DNA of 64,000 nucleotides, from NCBI GenBank assembly GCA_025350695.1, contig JANXXI010000324.1:1-64000 (forward strand), in the 5' to 3' direction. The notes under the pieces were generated by a model that had not been told where the DNA came from, ran no database searches, and was given only the letters and a program-made list of their open reading frames with translations. The translations under genes were made by a program, and so were the position numbers. Below, piece after piece: positions 9,385 to 18,401 of this stretch. Numbering within the stretch: position 1 is the stretch's first letter; each line of letters starts with the position of its first letter. The DNA is from Acidobacteriota bacterium (GTDB lineage: Bacteria > Acidobacteriota > Terriglobia > Bryobacterales > Bryobacteraceae).

Positions 9385-11685
9385 CTATTCACCCAAAGTA
9401 AACGCCATCACATTGCCGCCTGCCGCGATGGCCACATACTGCTTCCCCTTCACCGTGTAAGTCATGGGCGACGCTTTCCACGCCTGCCCCGTATTGAAAT
9501 GCCACAGCGTCTTGCCCGTCTTAGCATCAGCCGCCGCAAAGTCGCCGCCCGATTCGCCGAAGAACAGCAGACCACCCGCAGTGGAAAGCACCCCAGAATA
9601 GTTGCCCTCCGGCGCGCCAATTTGCTGCGCTTCCCACACTACTTTGCCCGTTTCGATATCCAATGCCCGCAGCACCTTCAACGGGGGATTCGCCGGATCG
9701 CTATAGGGCACAAACCAACTACCTGCCTGGCGATAGACGTTACAATCCTCAACTGCCATCACGTAGAACAGCCGCGCATCAGGATTGTATGCGGTCGAAT
9801 ACCAGTTCGTTGCGCCGCGCACTGCCGGGCACGTCTTCGTCCCACCCATTGTCGGCTTCGCGGCAGGATTCAAAATCGGGCGGCCCTTCGCGTCTAACCC
9901 CGTAGCCCACGTCAGCCGCTTTACGAATGGCGCGCCCAGCAGGAACTCGCCCGTAGTCCGGTCCAACACGTAGAAGAACCCATTGCGATTTGCTTGGAGC
10001 AGCAGCTTTCGATCACGCCCCTTGAACGGAGCATCCACCAATACAAGCGGTTCGGTTGCATCCCAATCCCACAAGTCGTGAGGAGTGAATTGGAAGTGCC
10101 ACTTTGGTTTGCCGGTCTTCGCATCCAAGGCAATCACGCAATCGGTATATAGGTTGTCCCCGGCCCGATCCGTGCCGTCCGTATCGGGATAGGGATTGCC
10201 CGTCGGCCAATACAGCGTGTCAGACTCCTGATCGTAAGAGCCTGTCAGCCACGTAGCCCCACCGCCCGCTTCAATCGCTTTGCCACCCCAAGTTTCCGAG
10301 CCCGCCTCGCCGCGTTTCGGAATGGTCTGAAAGCGCCACGCCTGTTCTCCGGTGGTTGCTTTGTAGGCCGCAAGAAAACCAAGCAATGGTGCGTCGCCAC
10401 CGCCAACTCCAGCGACAACCAAATCGCCTACAACCATTGGCGCCGCCGTCGCGCCATACACACCCGGCCCTTGCGGAGGCATGGACACGTCCCACATTAA
10501 CGCACCTGTCAGCCGGTTTAGCGCGATCAAGTGCGCGTCATCGGTGGTGAAAAAGATGCGATCGCCCAGCATCGCCACGCCTCGTTGCGCGCCCTTCGCC
10601 GCATCTCCCGACATCGATCGCGCATCGCCTCGCGTTCGCACGTAACACCAGATCTCGCGACCCGCGCTTGAATCGAGGGCACACACTTGATTCGGCGATG
10701 TGACGTACATCACGCCGTCGGCCACCAGCGGTGTGGTCTGCAAACTAGGATGCGGTAACGTGTAACTCCACGCCGGCTTCAGCTTCGACGCGTTCCCCAA
10801 ATTGATTTGCGTAAGCGCGCTGTGCCGGTTCGCACTGGGTAGACCATGATAGCCCGGCCACTCGCCAGCCACGGGCTGCACCACTTTACGCATCGATTCC
10901 GCACTTGCCGCGGTAAGCAAATCAGCGCGAGGCCCCACCTTGACTCCATCCAGGCCACCTATATAAGCGATCAAGTTCTTCCGTTCTTCGGCGTTCCCCT
11001 TGAACGGCGGCATGTAAGAACCGTTTTCCTCCCGCACCGCGACGTACTCCGCGGCGGTTAGTAAATGCATCCTTCCGTCGAAAGTCTGCAATTGCAGATC
11101 ATGCAACCCACGCCCGCGCGCAAAACCGCGCAACACGGCTCCAGTCTTCAGTTGAACGTTCACCACCGCCCAAGGCTCGCTAGGGCAGAACGCCCAACCA
11201 GGACACGACGCACCACTGTGCCGTCCTTTGCGAGATGCCGGATCGGTAAGCGTCTCATCGATCTCATTCACCGTCAGTTCTTTTGCGATATTCGATAGAT
11301 CCGGCCCGTTAGATCCTCCGGCGCCACGCACCATGTGACAAGTCAAGCACTGCACATCAAAAACGCGCTTACCCGCCGCCACATCGCCTACTGGCTTTGC
11401 GTCAAGCGCTGAAGCGTTCCAGGAACGCACGGCCCTAGCCAACACGTTGAGTTCCCCTTCGGCCAACGCAAAAGACGGCATGCCTGCGCGCGTGCCGTCC
11501 TTAATAATGTCGCGTATCCGCCCTTCCGATCGCGATCGTAACGACCGCGAACCAATCAATGTCGGCCCCCGATCCGTACCAGTTGCACGGTCCCCATGGC
11601 AGGCGGCACACAGTTTCCCGTAAGCGAGCGGAATCTCTTGCGCCACCAATCCTAAACTCAACGTCGCGAAAAGAAGTGTTTTCAT
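9385..11685 (-). CDS. Secreted PQQ-dependent dehydrogenase with two N-terminal heme c sites
   Basis: A 766-residue exported quinoprotein. Residues 1-20 form a signal peptide (MKTLLFATLSLGL). Two heme c motifs follow, CAACH at 26-30 and CLTCH at 113-117; the segment after the second has the V-x-L-K-x-G ... DLQLQTFDG pattern seen in heme-binding domains of Planctomycetes and Acidobacteria. The C-terminal two thirds form an eight-bladed PQQ propeller with tryptophan-docking repeats and the catalytic Asp pair in HDLWDWDAT. Family role: oxidation of an alcohol or sugar in the periplasm with electrons passed to the fused hemes. The ATG at 11685 starts the signal peptide; an upstream start at 11718 would disrupt it. 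It is co-transcribed with the enolase-family gene, which fits a sugar or acid-sugar oxidation route. The substrate is unknown. Confidence 0.9.
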   Translation of the reverse strand: MKTLLFATLSLGLVAQEIPLAYGKLCAACHGDRATGTDRGPTLIGSRSLRSRSEGRIRDIIKDGTRAGMPSFALAEGELNVLARAVRSWNASALDAKPVGDVAAGKRVFDVQCLTCHMVRGAGGSNGPDLSNIAKELTVNEIDETLTDPASRKGRHSGASCPGWAFCPSEPWAVVNVQLKTGAVLRGFARGRGLHDLQLQTFDGRMHLLTAAEYVAVREENGSYMPPFKGNAEERKNLIAYIGGLDGVKVGPRADLLTAASAESMRKVVQPVAGEWPGYHGLPSANRHSALTQINLGNASKLKPAWSYTLPHPSLQTTPLVADGVMYVTSPNQVCALDSSAGREIWCYVRTRGDARSMSGDAAKGAQRGVAMLGDRIFFTTDDAHLIALNRLTGALMWDVSMPPQGPGVYGATAAPMVVGDLVVAGVGGGDAPLLGFLAAYKATTGEQAWRFQTIPKRGEAGSETWGGKAIEAGGGATWLTGSYDQESDTLYWPTGNPYPDTDGTDRAGDNLYTDCVIALDAKTGKPKWHFQFTPHDLWDWDATEPLVLVDAPFKGRDRKLLLQANRNGFFYVLDRTTGEFLLGAPFVKRLTWATGLDAKGRPILNPAAKPTMGGTKTCPAVRGATNWYSTAYNPDARLFYVMAVEDCNVYRQAGSWFVPYSDPANPPLKVLRALDIETGKVVWEAQQIGAPEGNYSGVLSTAGGLLFFGESGGDFAAADAKTGKTLWHFNTGQAWKASPMTYTVKGKQYVAIAAGGNVMAFTLGE

Positions 11686-11726
11686 AGAACGAGTCGATTC
11701 TAGCGCACTTCGATACACTGGCTGTT

Positions 11727-11831
11727 ATGCGATTTCTTCCCGTCTTCGCGCCGCTGGCCTCCGTCCTTCAAGCTCAGTCGCGCCCCGCAAGGCACGCCGA
11801 TTTTCGACCGTTGGATGACAGAGCTCTTTAG
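11727..11831 (+). pseudogene. Remnant with signal-peptide-like start
   Basis: A 34-codon frame begins MRFLPVFAPLASVLQAQS, a plausible signal peptide, and stops at once after RPLDDRAL. It sits 41 nt from and divergent to the PQQ dehydrogenase. No domain follows. I read it as the 5' stub of a lost secreted protein. The rest of 11832-12143 shows no convincing gene. Confidence 0.3.
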
Positions 11832-12143
11832 GTCAACGGGCCCTGACCTTAACAACCGTGTCCTAGCCTGCACCGCCTACGGCCCGCTGACACAAAAGAA
11901 GACCTACTACACCTAAGAGTTTAGAGAAAAGGTAACAATCAAAATGGCTCCTCGAATTTCCGAAACTTGTGTTGCGCCATTGCACAGCGGTGCGAAGCGC
12001 TTGTTCGGCGCGATTGTTGGTCGGCTCAACGCCTTCTTCCTCGAAGAATCAGAAGAGCCGGCCGACGTATTGGCCGAAGAGATTTACCATGTTGGCAACT
12101 TCGCGAAACTCGCAATCCCACTGTCTAAACGGGCATTTCGACT

Positions 12144-12341
12144 AGCCCCCAAATCGGGGGATCGTTCAAAGTCCCAACAACATGACTTGGTTCGGAAGAA
12201 TCCCGCGATTCCCATTGTGGGCAAGTCGTGGGCTTGTCGACCGATTCTACGTGAACAGTGTTGCGACCAGCCCCCGATGAAAATCGGGGGATTATTCAAA
12301 GTCCCAAAAACGGCCCTGGATCGGAAGAATTCCCCGATTCC
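12144..12341. repeat. Two-copy direct repeat with G/C-rich hairpins
   Basis: Two related units, 12144-12212 and 12269-12341, lie about 125 nt apart. Each begins with a C-run/G-run hairpin followed by a shared TTCAAAGTCCCAA stretch and a GATTCC-containing tail. The second hairpin is perfect: an 8-bp stem CCCCCGAT/ATCGGGGG closing a GAAA tetraloop at 12271-12290; the first keeps only the five C:G pairs. The stretch from 11944 to 12372 is open in one frame, but no recognisable protein is seen and the repeat explains the pattern better. It may be a REP-like element. Confidence 0.6.
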
Positions 12342-12487
12342 TACCGGAGCTAGTCAGGCGCGTTCATTTTGACATCGGATGGCAAGCGAGAGAGGCGGCA
12401 CATTATTGGTCCGCACCCAATTCAATTTATCCGCTGCGCCAGATGGGTACGATACAATACGAGGCGCGGCTGGCGGCAAAAGTTGCC

Positions 12488-13621
12488 ATGCGCGCAAACC
12501 AATATTTCGGTAAGAACTCTGTGCAAACCAACCTTCCTATATCCAAAGCTTTATTAGCCGCCATGCTGACGGCGATCTGTCTTGAGGCCCAACCGAGGGG
12601 TGGACCGCCTCGTCTGCCAGACGGATCGGGCCGAGACCTCGTGCAACGCGTTTGCGGCACTACGTGTCACGGCCCTGAAATTGTGGCCGGCAAAGGGCAA
12701 GGGAAGGATCAATGGCTGGCCACCGTGAACAGCATGGTGAGCCGTGGGGCGAAAATCAGTGACGCCGAGTTTTCCCAAGTGATGGATTATCTGGTGTCAA
12801 GCCTTCCGCCAAAGGCGATGGCCAGCCCACCGCAGCGCGGGGGCGGCGGACTGACTGCCGGGGCCGATGACAACCATGTGGTCGACCGGGCTGCGTCAAC
12901 TCGCGGCCGCACAATCTACATTGCGGAATGCATTACGTGTCACGGCCCGAAGGCCCGTGGGGTGAGTGAGGGTCCGCCGGCAAATCAGGGAGCTGACGTG
13001 GTGCGCTCTTTGGTTGTTTTGAAAGATCGCTATGGCAGCACGGTGAGCGCCTTTATGAAGAAGGGCCACCCGATGCAGAGCGGCAACGCCAGCGCTGGCT
13101 TGTCTGCTGATCAGATGATTGATTTGGCGCACTTCCTGCATGACAAGGTTGGCGACACTCTGCGCAGTGGCCCTTACAACAAGATCCTGAATGTGCTGAC
13201 GGGTGACGCGAAGGCGGGCCAAGCGTATTTCAGCGGCGCCGGTGGTTGCACTAAATGTCATTCGACGACCGGTGATTTGAAAGGCGTGGGCGCGAAGTAT
13301 GATCCTCCGACACTGCAACAGAAATTCCTGTTCCCGCGCACGCAAGGCTTTGGACGCCGCGGCGGTGGTGGATTTGCAACTTCGAAGCCGGTTACCGTGG
13401 CTGTTACCGCGAACGGGCTGACCGTGAGTGGCGTGCTGGATAAGTTAGATGACTTCAATGTCTCTCTGCGCGATTCGGAAGGCGAGTACCGGTCGTTCAA
13501 GGTTACGAAAGACGTAAAAGTTGTGAAAAACGATCCATATCAGGCACATGCGGATCTGCTGGATAAGTACACCGATAAGAACATGCACGACATTGTGGCA
13601 TACCTGGAGAGCTTGAAATAA
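12488..13621 (+). CDS. Secreted triheme cytochrome c, PQQ-dehydrogenase partner
   Basis: A 377-residue exported protein. A hydrophobic signal (ISKALLAAMLTAICLEAQ) lies near residues 18-35. Heme sites: CGTTCH at 56-61, which has three residues between the cysteines instead of two; CITCH at 148-152; CTKCH at 254-258. The C-terminal part after the third heme is a beta-rich insert (VTVAVTANGLTVSGVLDKLD) and a closing helix, the same architecture seen in acidobacterial cytochrome partners of quinoproteins. The stop TAA shares a base with the ATG of the PQQ gene (TAATG), so the two are coupled and this is very likely its electron acceptor. The start is uncertain; GTG at 12521 would also keep the signal peptide. 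Confidence 0.85.
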   Translation: MRANQYFGKNSVQTNLPISKALLAAMLTAICLEAQPRGGPPRLPDGSGRDLVQRVCGTTCHGPEIVAGKGQGKDQWLATVNSMVSRGAKISDAEFSQVMDYLVSSLPPKAMASPPQRGGGGLTAGADDNHVVDRAASTRGRTIYIAECITCHGPKARGVSEGPPANQGADVVRSLVVLKDRYGSTVSAFMKKGHPMQSGNASAGLSADQMIDLAHFLHDKVGDTLRSGPYNKILNVLTGDAKAGQAYFSGAGGCTKCHSTTGDLKGVGAKYDPPTLQQKFLFPRTQGFGRRGGGGFATSKPVTVAVTANGLTVSGVLDKLDDFNVSLRDSEGEYRSFKVTKDVKVVKNDPYQAHADLLDKYTDKNMHDIVAYLESLK

Positions 13622-15189
13622 TGAAGACGCTGCGTGCATTCCTTCCTCTTTCGTTAGTTGTGTTCTCGCTTTATGGCCAAGGGCTTCCGCCGGCAAAGTG
13701 GCAGCAACCGCCGACCGATTCCTGGCCGATGTTTAATGGCGACTATTCGGGCCGCCGCTTCAGCCCGCTAAAAAAGATCAATGATCAGAATGTAGGGTCG
13801 CTGAGCCTTTCCTGGGTGTATCGCATCACAGCTCCGGGTGCGATCAAGGCTACGCCGATTGTTTCGGACGGCGTGATGTATTTCACTGTGCCGGATCATG
13901 TATGGGCGGTGGATGCACGCAATGGCCGCGAAATTTGGCACTTCCAATGGCCGTCGAAGGGCGGCATTCATATCGGAAATCGAGGGGTAGGTATTTACGG
14001 CAAGTGGCTCTATTTTGAAACTCCTGATTGCAATCTGGTGGCGCTGAACTTGAAGGACGGCAAGGAGCGTTGGCACAAGCCGATTTGCGAATTGGACCAA
14101 ATGTACTTTGGGAGTACGGCTCCCCTGATTGTGAAGAACCACATAATTGTTGGCGTTAGCGGCGATGATTTGGACGTGCCTGGTTATATTCAATCGCACG
14201 ATCCGGAAACAGGTGAGATGCAGTGGCGTTGGTACGCACATCCTCAGCCGGGAGATCCGGAAGCGAAGAGCTGGCCATCGGTGGAAACCATGCTGCACGG
14301 CGGCGGCATGGTTTGGGGCTCCACTACCTATGATCCTGAATTGAACCTGATTTACTTTGGCACGGGCAATCCTCAGCCTGTTATCGCGGGTGACGGGCGC
14401 ATGGGCGATAACCTCTATACGGAATCGATCGTGGCGATTAATCCTGACAACGGAAAGATGAAGTGGTACTTCCAACCATCGCCGCACGATACTCATGATT
14501 GGGATGCCATACAAACCCCAGTGTTGATTGATGGCGAGATCAACGGGCAGAAGCGAAAGCTGCTGGCGCAGGCCAGCCGCAACGGATACTTTTTTGTACT
14601 GGATAGAGCGACGGGGAAGAACGTAGTTACCTCGAAGTTCGCCAAAGCGAATTGGGCTAGTGGCATTGACGCCAAGGGCCAACCGATTCCCGACCCAAAG
14701 AAGTTCCCGCAAAAAGATGGCGCGCTGGTGGCTCCGAATCAAGCCGGCGCGGCGAACTGGCCGCCTCCCAGCTTTAGCCCCGATACGGGTTTGTTCTACA
14801 TCAACTCGGCGGATGCTTATAGCGTCTACTACATTTTCGACGAGGATCCGAAACCGGAAGGCTGGGGCGGAAATGATCGCGGGGGATGGTCGGAAGGAAT
14901 TCTGAAGGCGATTGACTATAAGACTGGTAAGACTCGCTGGAGCCATAAGTGGGAAGGGGCTGGCGGACCCAGGTCCGGAGTGTTGGCGACTGCGGGGAAT
15001 TTGGTGTTTGCCGGGGACCCGTCGAACAACTTTATTGCGTTGAATGCGAAGACGGGTGAGCCGTTGTGGCATGCGAACCTGGGAAACTCGTTGAGCAATG
15101 CGCCGATTAGTTTTGAGATGGATGGTTCGCAATATGTGATGGTTGGCGCTGGGGATACTGTGTGGAGCTTCGTGATGAACGGGAAGTAA
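13621..15189 (+). CDS. Secreted PQQ-dependent alcohol dehydrogenase, no fused heme
   Basis: A 522-residue periplasmic quinoprotein with signal peptide MKTLRAFLPLSLVVFSLYGQ. It is one PQQ propeller with several tryptophan-docking repeats (for example VWAVDARNGREIWHF), the GTGNPQP loop, and the active-site region PHDTHDWDAIQ, where Asp293 and Asp295 are the expected catalytic and calcium-site acids. It lacks the vicinal Cys pair of methanol dehydrogenases and has no heme motif; electrons presumably go to the triheme cytochrome encoded just upstream with a one-base overlap. The alcohol substrate cannot be deduced. Confidence 0.92.
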   Translation: MKTLRAFLPLSLVVFSLYGQGLPPAKWQQPPTDSWPMFNGDYSGRRFSPLKKINDQNVGSLSLSWVYRITAPGAIKATPIVSDGVMYFTVPDHVWAVDARNGREIWHFQWPSKGGIHIGNRGVGIYGKWLYFETPDCNLVALNLKDGKERWHKPICELDQMYFGSTAPLIVKNHIIVGVSGDDLDVPGYIQSHDPETGEMQWRWYAHPQPGDPEAKSWPSVETMLHGGGMVWGSTTYDPELNLIYFGTGNPQPVIAGDGRMGDNLYTESIVAINPDNGKMKWYFQPSPHDTHDWDAIQTPVLIDGEINGQKRKLLAQASRNGYFFVLDRATGKNVVTSKFAKANWASGIDAKGQPIPDPKKFPQKDGALVAPNQAGAANWPPPSFSPDTGLFYINSADAYSVYYIFDEDPKPEGWGGNDRGGWSEGILKAIDYKTGKTRWSHKWEGAGGPRSGVLATAGNLVFAGDPSNNFIALNAKTGEPLWHANLGNSLSNAPISFEMDGSQYVMVGAGDTVWSFVMNGK

Positions 15190-15712
15190 GCGGCACATCT
15201 TTTGTGGCCGGAGGACCAGCTCGGAGACTTGGGAGTTCAGATCGCTGTTAATGTCGATCCTACAAAGTGGCACGATCGGGACCTAGTCACGGAAATTCGA
15301 TCACTGTTCACCCTCGAACAGGTTATAGGTATAGCAGACACACTCGAAGATCAGGTCTATAACCGTGATCGGGTCTACATGCGTGCGCGGGAGAAAGAGC
15401 TAAATCGTCGACTGTATTGGAAAACGGGATAACCTGATCTCGCCTCGCTAACTAACCAACATACGGGGCAGTGCAAAAGAGATGCTTAAACGCCGGAGGT
15501 AGGCATTTTGGGTAACGCGGAAAAATTGTCCGCAGCGCTGCAGGATTACCGCAAGCTGCGCGGGCGCCTCCGCCGATTCCTGGTTCAATGCCAAACACTT
15601 CACAAACACCACCTCCGCCCCGGTGGCTGGTAGCCCCTCGACAAGTTCAGCACAGCTGCCGCGAGTGCCTCTGCCCAGGTAAACATGCGATAATTCGAAC
15701 AGGAACAACGCA
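15190..15712. other. Intergenic stretch without a convincing gene
   Basis: A TTG-started frame at 15202-15432 could encode 76 residues (LFTLEQVIGIADTLEDQ ... REKELNRRLYWKTG), mildly protein-like and without any family I recognise. No Shine-Dalgarno sequence precedes it. The remaining 280 nt up to nuoB hold only the nuoB leader, with AGGAA seven nt before its TTG start. Confidence 0.3.
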
Positions 15713-16258
15713 TTGGAACAGAAACTGCTGGCGACCGCCCCTTCCGATTTATTCACCAGAATTGACGCTGAAAACAACAGTGAGCTGCAGGACAGCATAC
15801 TGCTTACGACGCTTGATTCTGTGATCAATTGGGGACGGAAGAATTCCATTTGGCCAATGACGTTTGGCTTGGCATGCTGCGCAATTGAAATGATGGCGAT
15901 GAGCGCTTCGCGGTTCGACATTTCCCGTTTCGGCGCGGAAGTGTTCCGTGGCTCCCCTCGCCAGGCGGACCTCATGATTATCGCCGGTCGAGTTTCAAAC
16001 AAAATGGCGCCTGTGATCCGTCAGTTGTACCAGCAAATGCCGGAACCGAAGTGGGTTATTTCGATGGGGGCCTGCGCCACGTCGACGGGCGTGTTTAGCA
16101 ACTATGCATTAGTTCCCGTGAACCAGGTGATTCCGGTAGACGTTTACGTTCCTGGTTGCCCGCCTCGGCCTGAACAGCTGATTTATGCGATCACCCTGTT
16201 GCAGCGGAAGATTGAAACGGAAACCGGTACGGTTAAGCGCGTTTTAAACTTGGCGTAA
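15713..16258 (+). CDS. nuoB: NADH-quinone oxidoreductase subunit B (stand-alone copy)
   Basis: A 181-residue protein with the complete NuoB/PSST signature: the tandem cysteines in [11 protein letters not shown], a third in MGACATSTG and a fourth in VPGCPPRPE, which bind the terminal N2 4Fe-4S cluster of complex I, plus the conserved [20 protein letters not shown] stretch. It would sit in the peripheral arm on the cytoplasmic side next to the quinone site. The start is TTG with AGGAA upstream. No other nuo gene lies within the window, so this is an isolated copy; a second, operon-borne nuoB probably exists elsewhere in the genome. Confidence 0.95.
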   Translation: MEQKLLATAPSDLFTRIDAENNSELQDSILLTTLDSVINWGRKNSIWPMTFGLACCAIEMMAMSASRFDISRFGAEVFRGSPRQADLMIIAGRVSNKMAPVIRQLYQQMPEPKWVISMGACATSTGVFSNYALVPVNQVIPVDVYVPGCPPRPEQLIYAITLLQRKIETETGTVKRVLNLA

Positions 16259-16334
16259 TTTCCTCTCACACTTGCAATCCGCCTTCCGATAAGCTCCATA
16301 TCGAACCAGAATTTATTCGAAGATGGAGGCAAAT

Positions 16335-16607
16335 ATGGAGCTATATACCATCCGTCCCGTGGGGCCAGTAACGCCCACCGCGGACGCGCAAATAAATCCT
16401 CAGCAAAGATCTGAGAGAACGGCATTGGTACAGGCAGCGAAGACGCTAAATGACATTCAAGCTTTTGGACCATCGAGCGAGGTGACATTCAGCTTGGATC
16501 GGGTGACGCATAAGCCACTCCTTCAGATTGTGGACCGGCAGACCCGGGAGGTTCTCTCTCAGCTGCCGCCCGAGTATTTGCTGCGTATGGCTGCCCAAGT
16601 GAAATAG
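16335..16607 (+). CDS. flaG: FlaG family flagellar protein
   Basis: A 90-residue protein. The C-terminal half matches FlaG: FSLDRVTHKPLLQIVDRQT followed by REVLSQLPPEYLLRM, the usual V-D-x-x-T-x-E-V-x-x-Q-x-P-P pattern. Function is poorly defined; FlaG influences filament length or cap assembly in other bacteria. The ATG at 16335 is chosen because GGAGG sits five to six nt upstream; an ATG at 16323 lacks this. It precedes fliS by 93 nt, a usual flaG-fliS pairing, but fliD, which normally lies between or beside them, is absent here. Confidence 0.8.
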   Translation: MELYTIRPVGPVTPTADAQINPQQRSERTALVQAAKTLNDIQAFGPSSEVTFSLDRVTHKPLLQIVDRQTREVLSQLPPEYLLRMAAQVK

Positions 16608-16700
16608 AACAGCTCGCAAAGTGATGTAAAGGAACTTCGCGCGAGGACGATATGATCACTACACGCAGTGAATTGGGAAAGCCATACTTTGGGAATAACA

Positions 16701-17099
16701 ATGTCAAATCCTTACCAACAGAGTTTAGATCTTGAAGTATTGACAGCCAGCCCGATTGAATTGGTGGTGCTGCTTTACCAGGGCGCGATTGGAGCTGTAG
16801 ATGCGGCCAAACGAGGCCTTGCGGAGGGTGACATTAAGGAACGTTCCCGCCAAATCACAAAGGCTTGCTCGTTGTTAGGGGAATTGGCTGCTTCTCTAAA
16901 CTCGGCCATGGCGCCGGAGCTATCGGCGCATTTAAGGGACCTTTATGGCTATATGCATCGCCGCTTGTGCCAAGCCAACATTGAGCAAACAGTGGAACCG
17001 TTGGACGATGTGCGCAATTTGTTGTCCACGCTCCTTGAGGGTTGGCGCGCGGCGGCACAGCAGGAAACCGCCATTGAAGAAGCACAGCTTGTGGCTTAA
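16701..17099 (+). CDS. fliS: Flagellin chaperone FliS
   Basis: A 132-residue helical protein starting MSNPYQQSLDLEVLTASP; the N-terminal Tyr-Gln and the segment SPIELVVLLYQGAIGAVDAA are the FliS signature, and the length fits (about 125-135). FliS binds the disordered C-terminus of flagellin in the cytoplasm and prevents early polymerisation. The ATG at 16701 aligns with the family; a frame-open upstream ATG at 16668 would add eleven residues not found in the family. The gene follows flaG. Between its stop and 17364 there are only short meaningless frames. Confidence 0.88.
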   Translation: MSNPYQQSLDLEVLTASPIELVVLLYQGAIGAVDAAKRGLAEGDIKERSRQITKACSLLGELAASLNSAMAPELSAHLRDLYGYMHRRLCQANIEQTVEPLDDVRNLLSTLLEGWRAAAQQETAIEEAQLVA

Positions 17100-17364
17100 A
17101 CCTTACCTATGCGAGTGGAAATTAAATTTTAAGCGCCAGGATTATTCCATCTCGTCATCACGGAAGAAGCCCACAAGCGTCCAGTGCCAGGACTTACCTA
17201 ATTAGCGCTGCGCGTTGGTGGTAACTGCGGGCATGGCTTCGCAAGGCAACGTCTCGGTCAACGTGCAATAGGTGTTGTCTTAAACTTTTGCCGGCCACTG
17301 TTCGGCATCCTTCCCGATTCTTTGATTCGGATAGAATATCGCAACGAGAAGAGATGGAGGAGCG

Positions 17365-18141
17365 ATGTCGAACCGAATTTCGTGTATCGGGACATTCCTA
17401 TTAGCCGCGCCCGCCGCATTTACCCAACTACACCCTTCTCCGAAATCGTTCGAGGTGGCCTCGGTCAGACCGAATACGCTCAACGATCGCATCGTCACCA
17501 TCAATGTCGGGCCCGGCGGCAGATTCACCGCCAGAGGCTACACGCTGGTCCTTCTGATTCAGATGGCATACGGCGTAATGGACTGGAATGTAACCGGAGG
17601 ACCAGGATGGATCCGCTCGGACCGTTTTGATGTAACGGCCAGCGCAAGTGTTATGGGTAACCTCACGGAGCTGCAATTACAACCGATGCTGCAAGCGCTG
17701 TTGGCAGACCGTTTCAAGCTCAGGTTGCACAACACGTCGCGGGAGATGGCTGGTTACGCGCTGGCGATTGCCAAAGGCGGTCCGAAATTGAAAGCCTCAG
17801 CAGCCATCGAGGAGCAAACAGACTCGTTCCGGCTGAATTCCGAAGGACTCAGCGGGGAGGGAATAGCGATGGAAACCTTTGCTCGGTTCGTTGGAGGTAA
17901 ATTAGGTTTGGTGGCCCTAGACCAGACCGGATTGAAGGGATTGTATGATTTTAAGGTGACATGGAAAGTGGAGACAGATCCGTCTCCCAGCGGATCAGGC
18001 TTTGACTCCCGCGACGCTCTACGGTTCGCGGTAAGTGCTGCCATTCAGGACCAGCTTGGCTTGAGGTTGACTGCAAAAAAGATTCCGGTTCAGCTGCTCG
18101 AAATTGACCATGCGGAAAAGGCCTCTGCATCAGAGAACTGA
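17365..18141 (+). CDS. TIGR03435 family secreted protein
   Basis: A 258-residue exported protein typical of Solibacter-type Acidobacteria. After a signal region (MSNRISCIGTFLLAAPAAF) comes the family opening FEVASVRPN, then GGRFTARGYTLVLLIQMAYGV, GGPGWIRSDRFDV and LQALLADRFKLRLHN, ending with DQLGLRLTAKKIPVQLLEID. The function of this large, lineage-expanded family is unknown. A strong GGAGGAG Shine-Dalgarno sequence lies just before the ATG. The 260 nt after it hold no recognisable gene. Confidence 0.9.
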   Translation: MSNRISCIGTFLLAAPAAFTQLHPSPKSFEVASVRPNTLNDRIVTINVGPGGRFTARGYTLVLLIQMAYGVMDWNVTGGPGWIRSDRFDVTASASVMGNLTELQLQPMLQALLADRFKLRLHNTSREMAGYALAIAKGGPKLKASAAIEEQTDSFRLNSEGLSGEGIAMETFARFVGGKLGLVALDQTGLKGLYDFKVTWKVETDPSPSGSGFDSRDALRFAVSAAIQDQLGLRLTAKKIPVQLLEIDHAEKASASEN

Positions 18142-18401
18142 GGCGGGAAAGGTGGACTTTGCCGCCTCATCGTTCGGCGGCTCCGGTCACAACGACCGCG
18201 TCAAGGTCGGAAATTTCTCCTCGGTTGTCCTCCCCTGCAATAGCGGCGCGCAAAGGCGGCGGCCCGCAGCGAATTTTGCTGATGAACGTCGTGAGTCGAG
18301 TCTACCAAGCGTCCTGGCGGGTAGCTTAATCAAGTGCAATGCGGCGGTAATACAGCTTTTCATTAGGAAACGTCTAGCCGCGAAAGTGTGGTCCAGCAAC
18401 T

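Noticed and set aside
11944-12372. A 142-residue frame across the direct repeats
   Set aside because: Its repeated protein text only reflects the DNA repeat; no ribosome site or family match.
13768-15273. A 501-residue minus-strand frame inside the PQQ dehydrogenase gene
   Set aside because: It is fully antisense to a quinoprotein with clear domains; composition is Arg/His/Ile-rich with no family resemblance.
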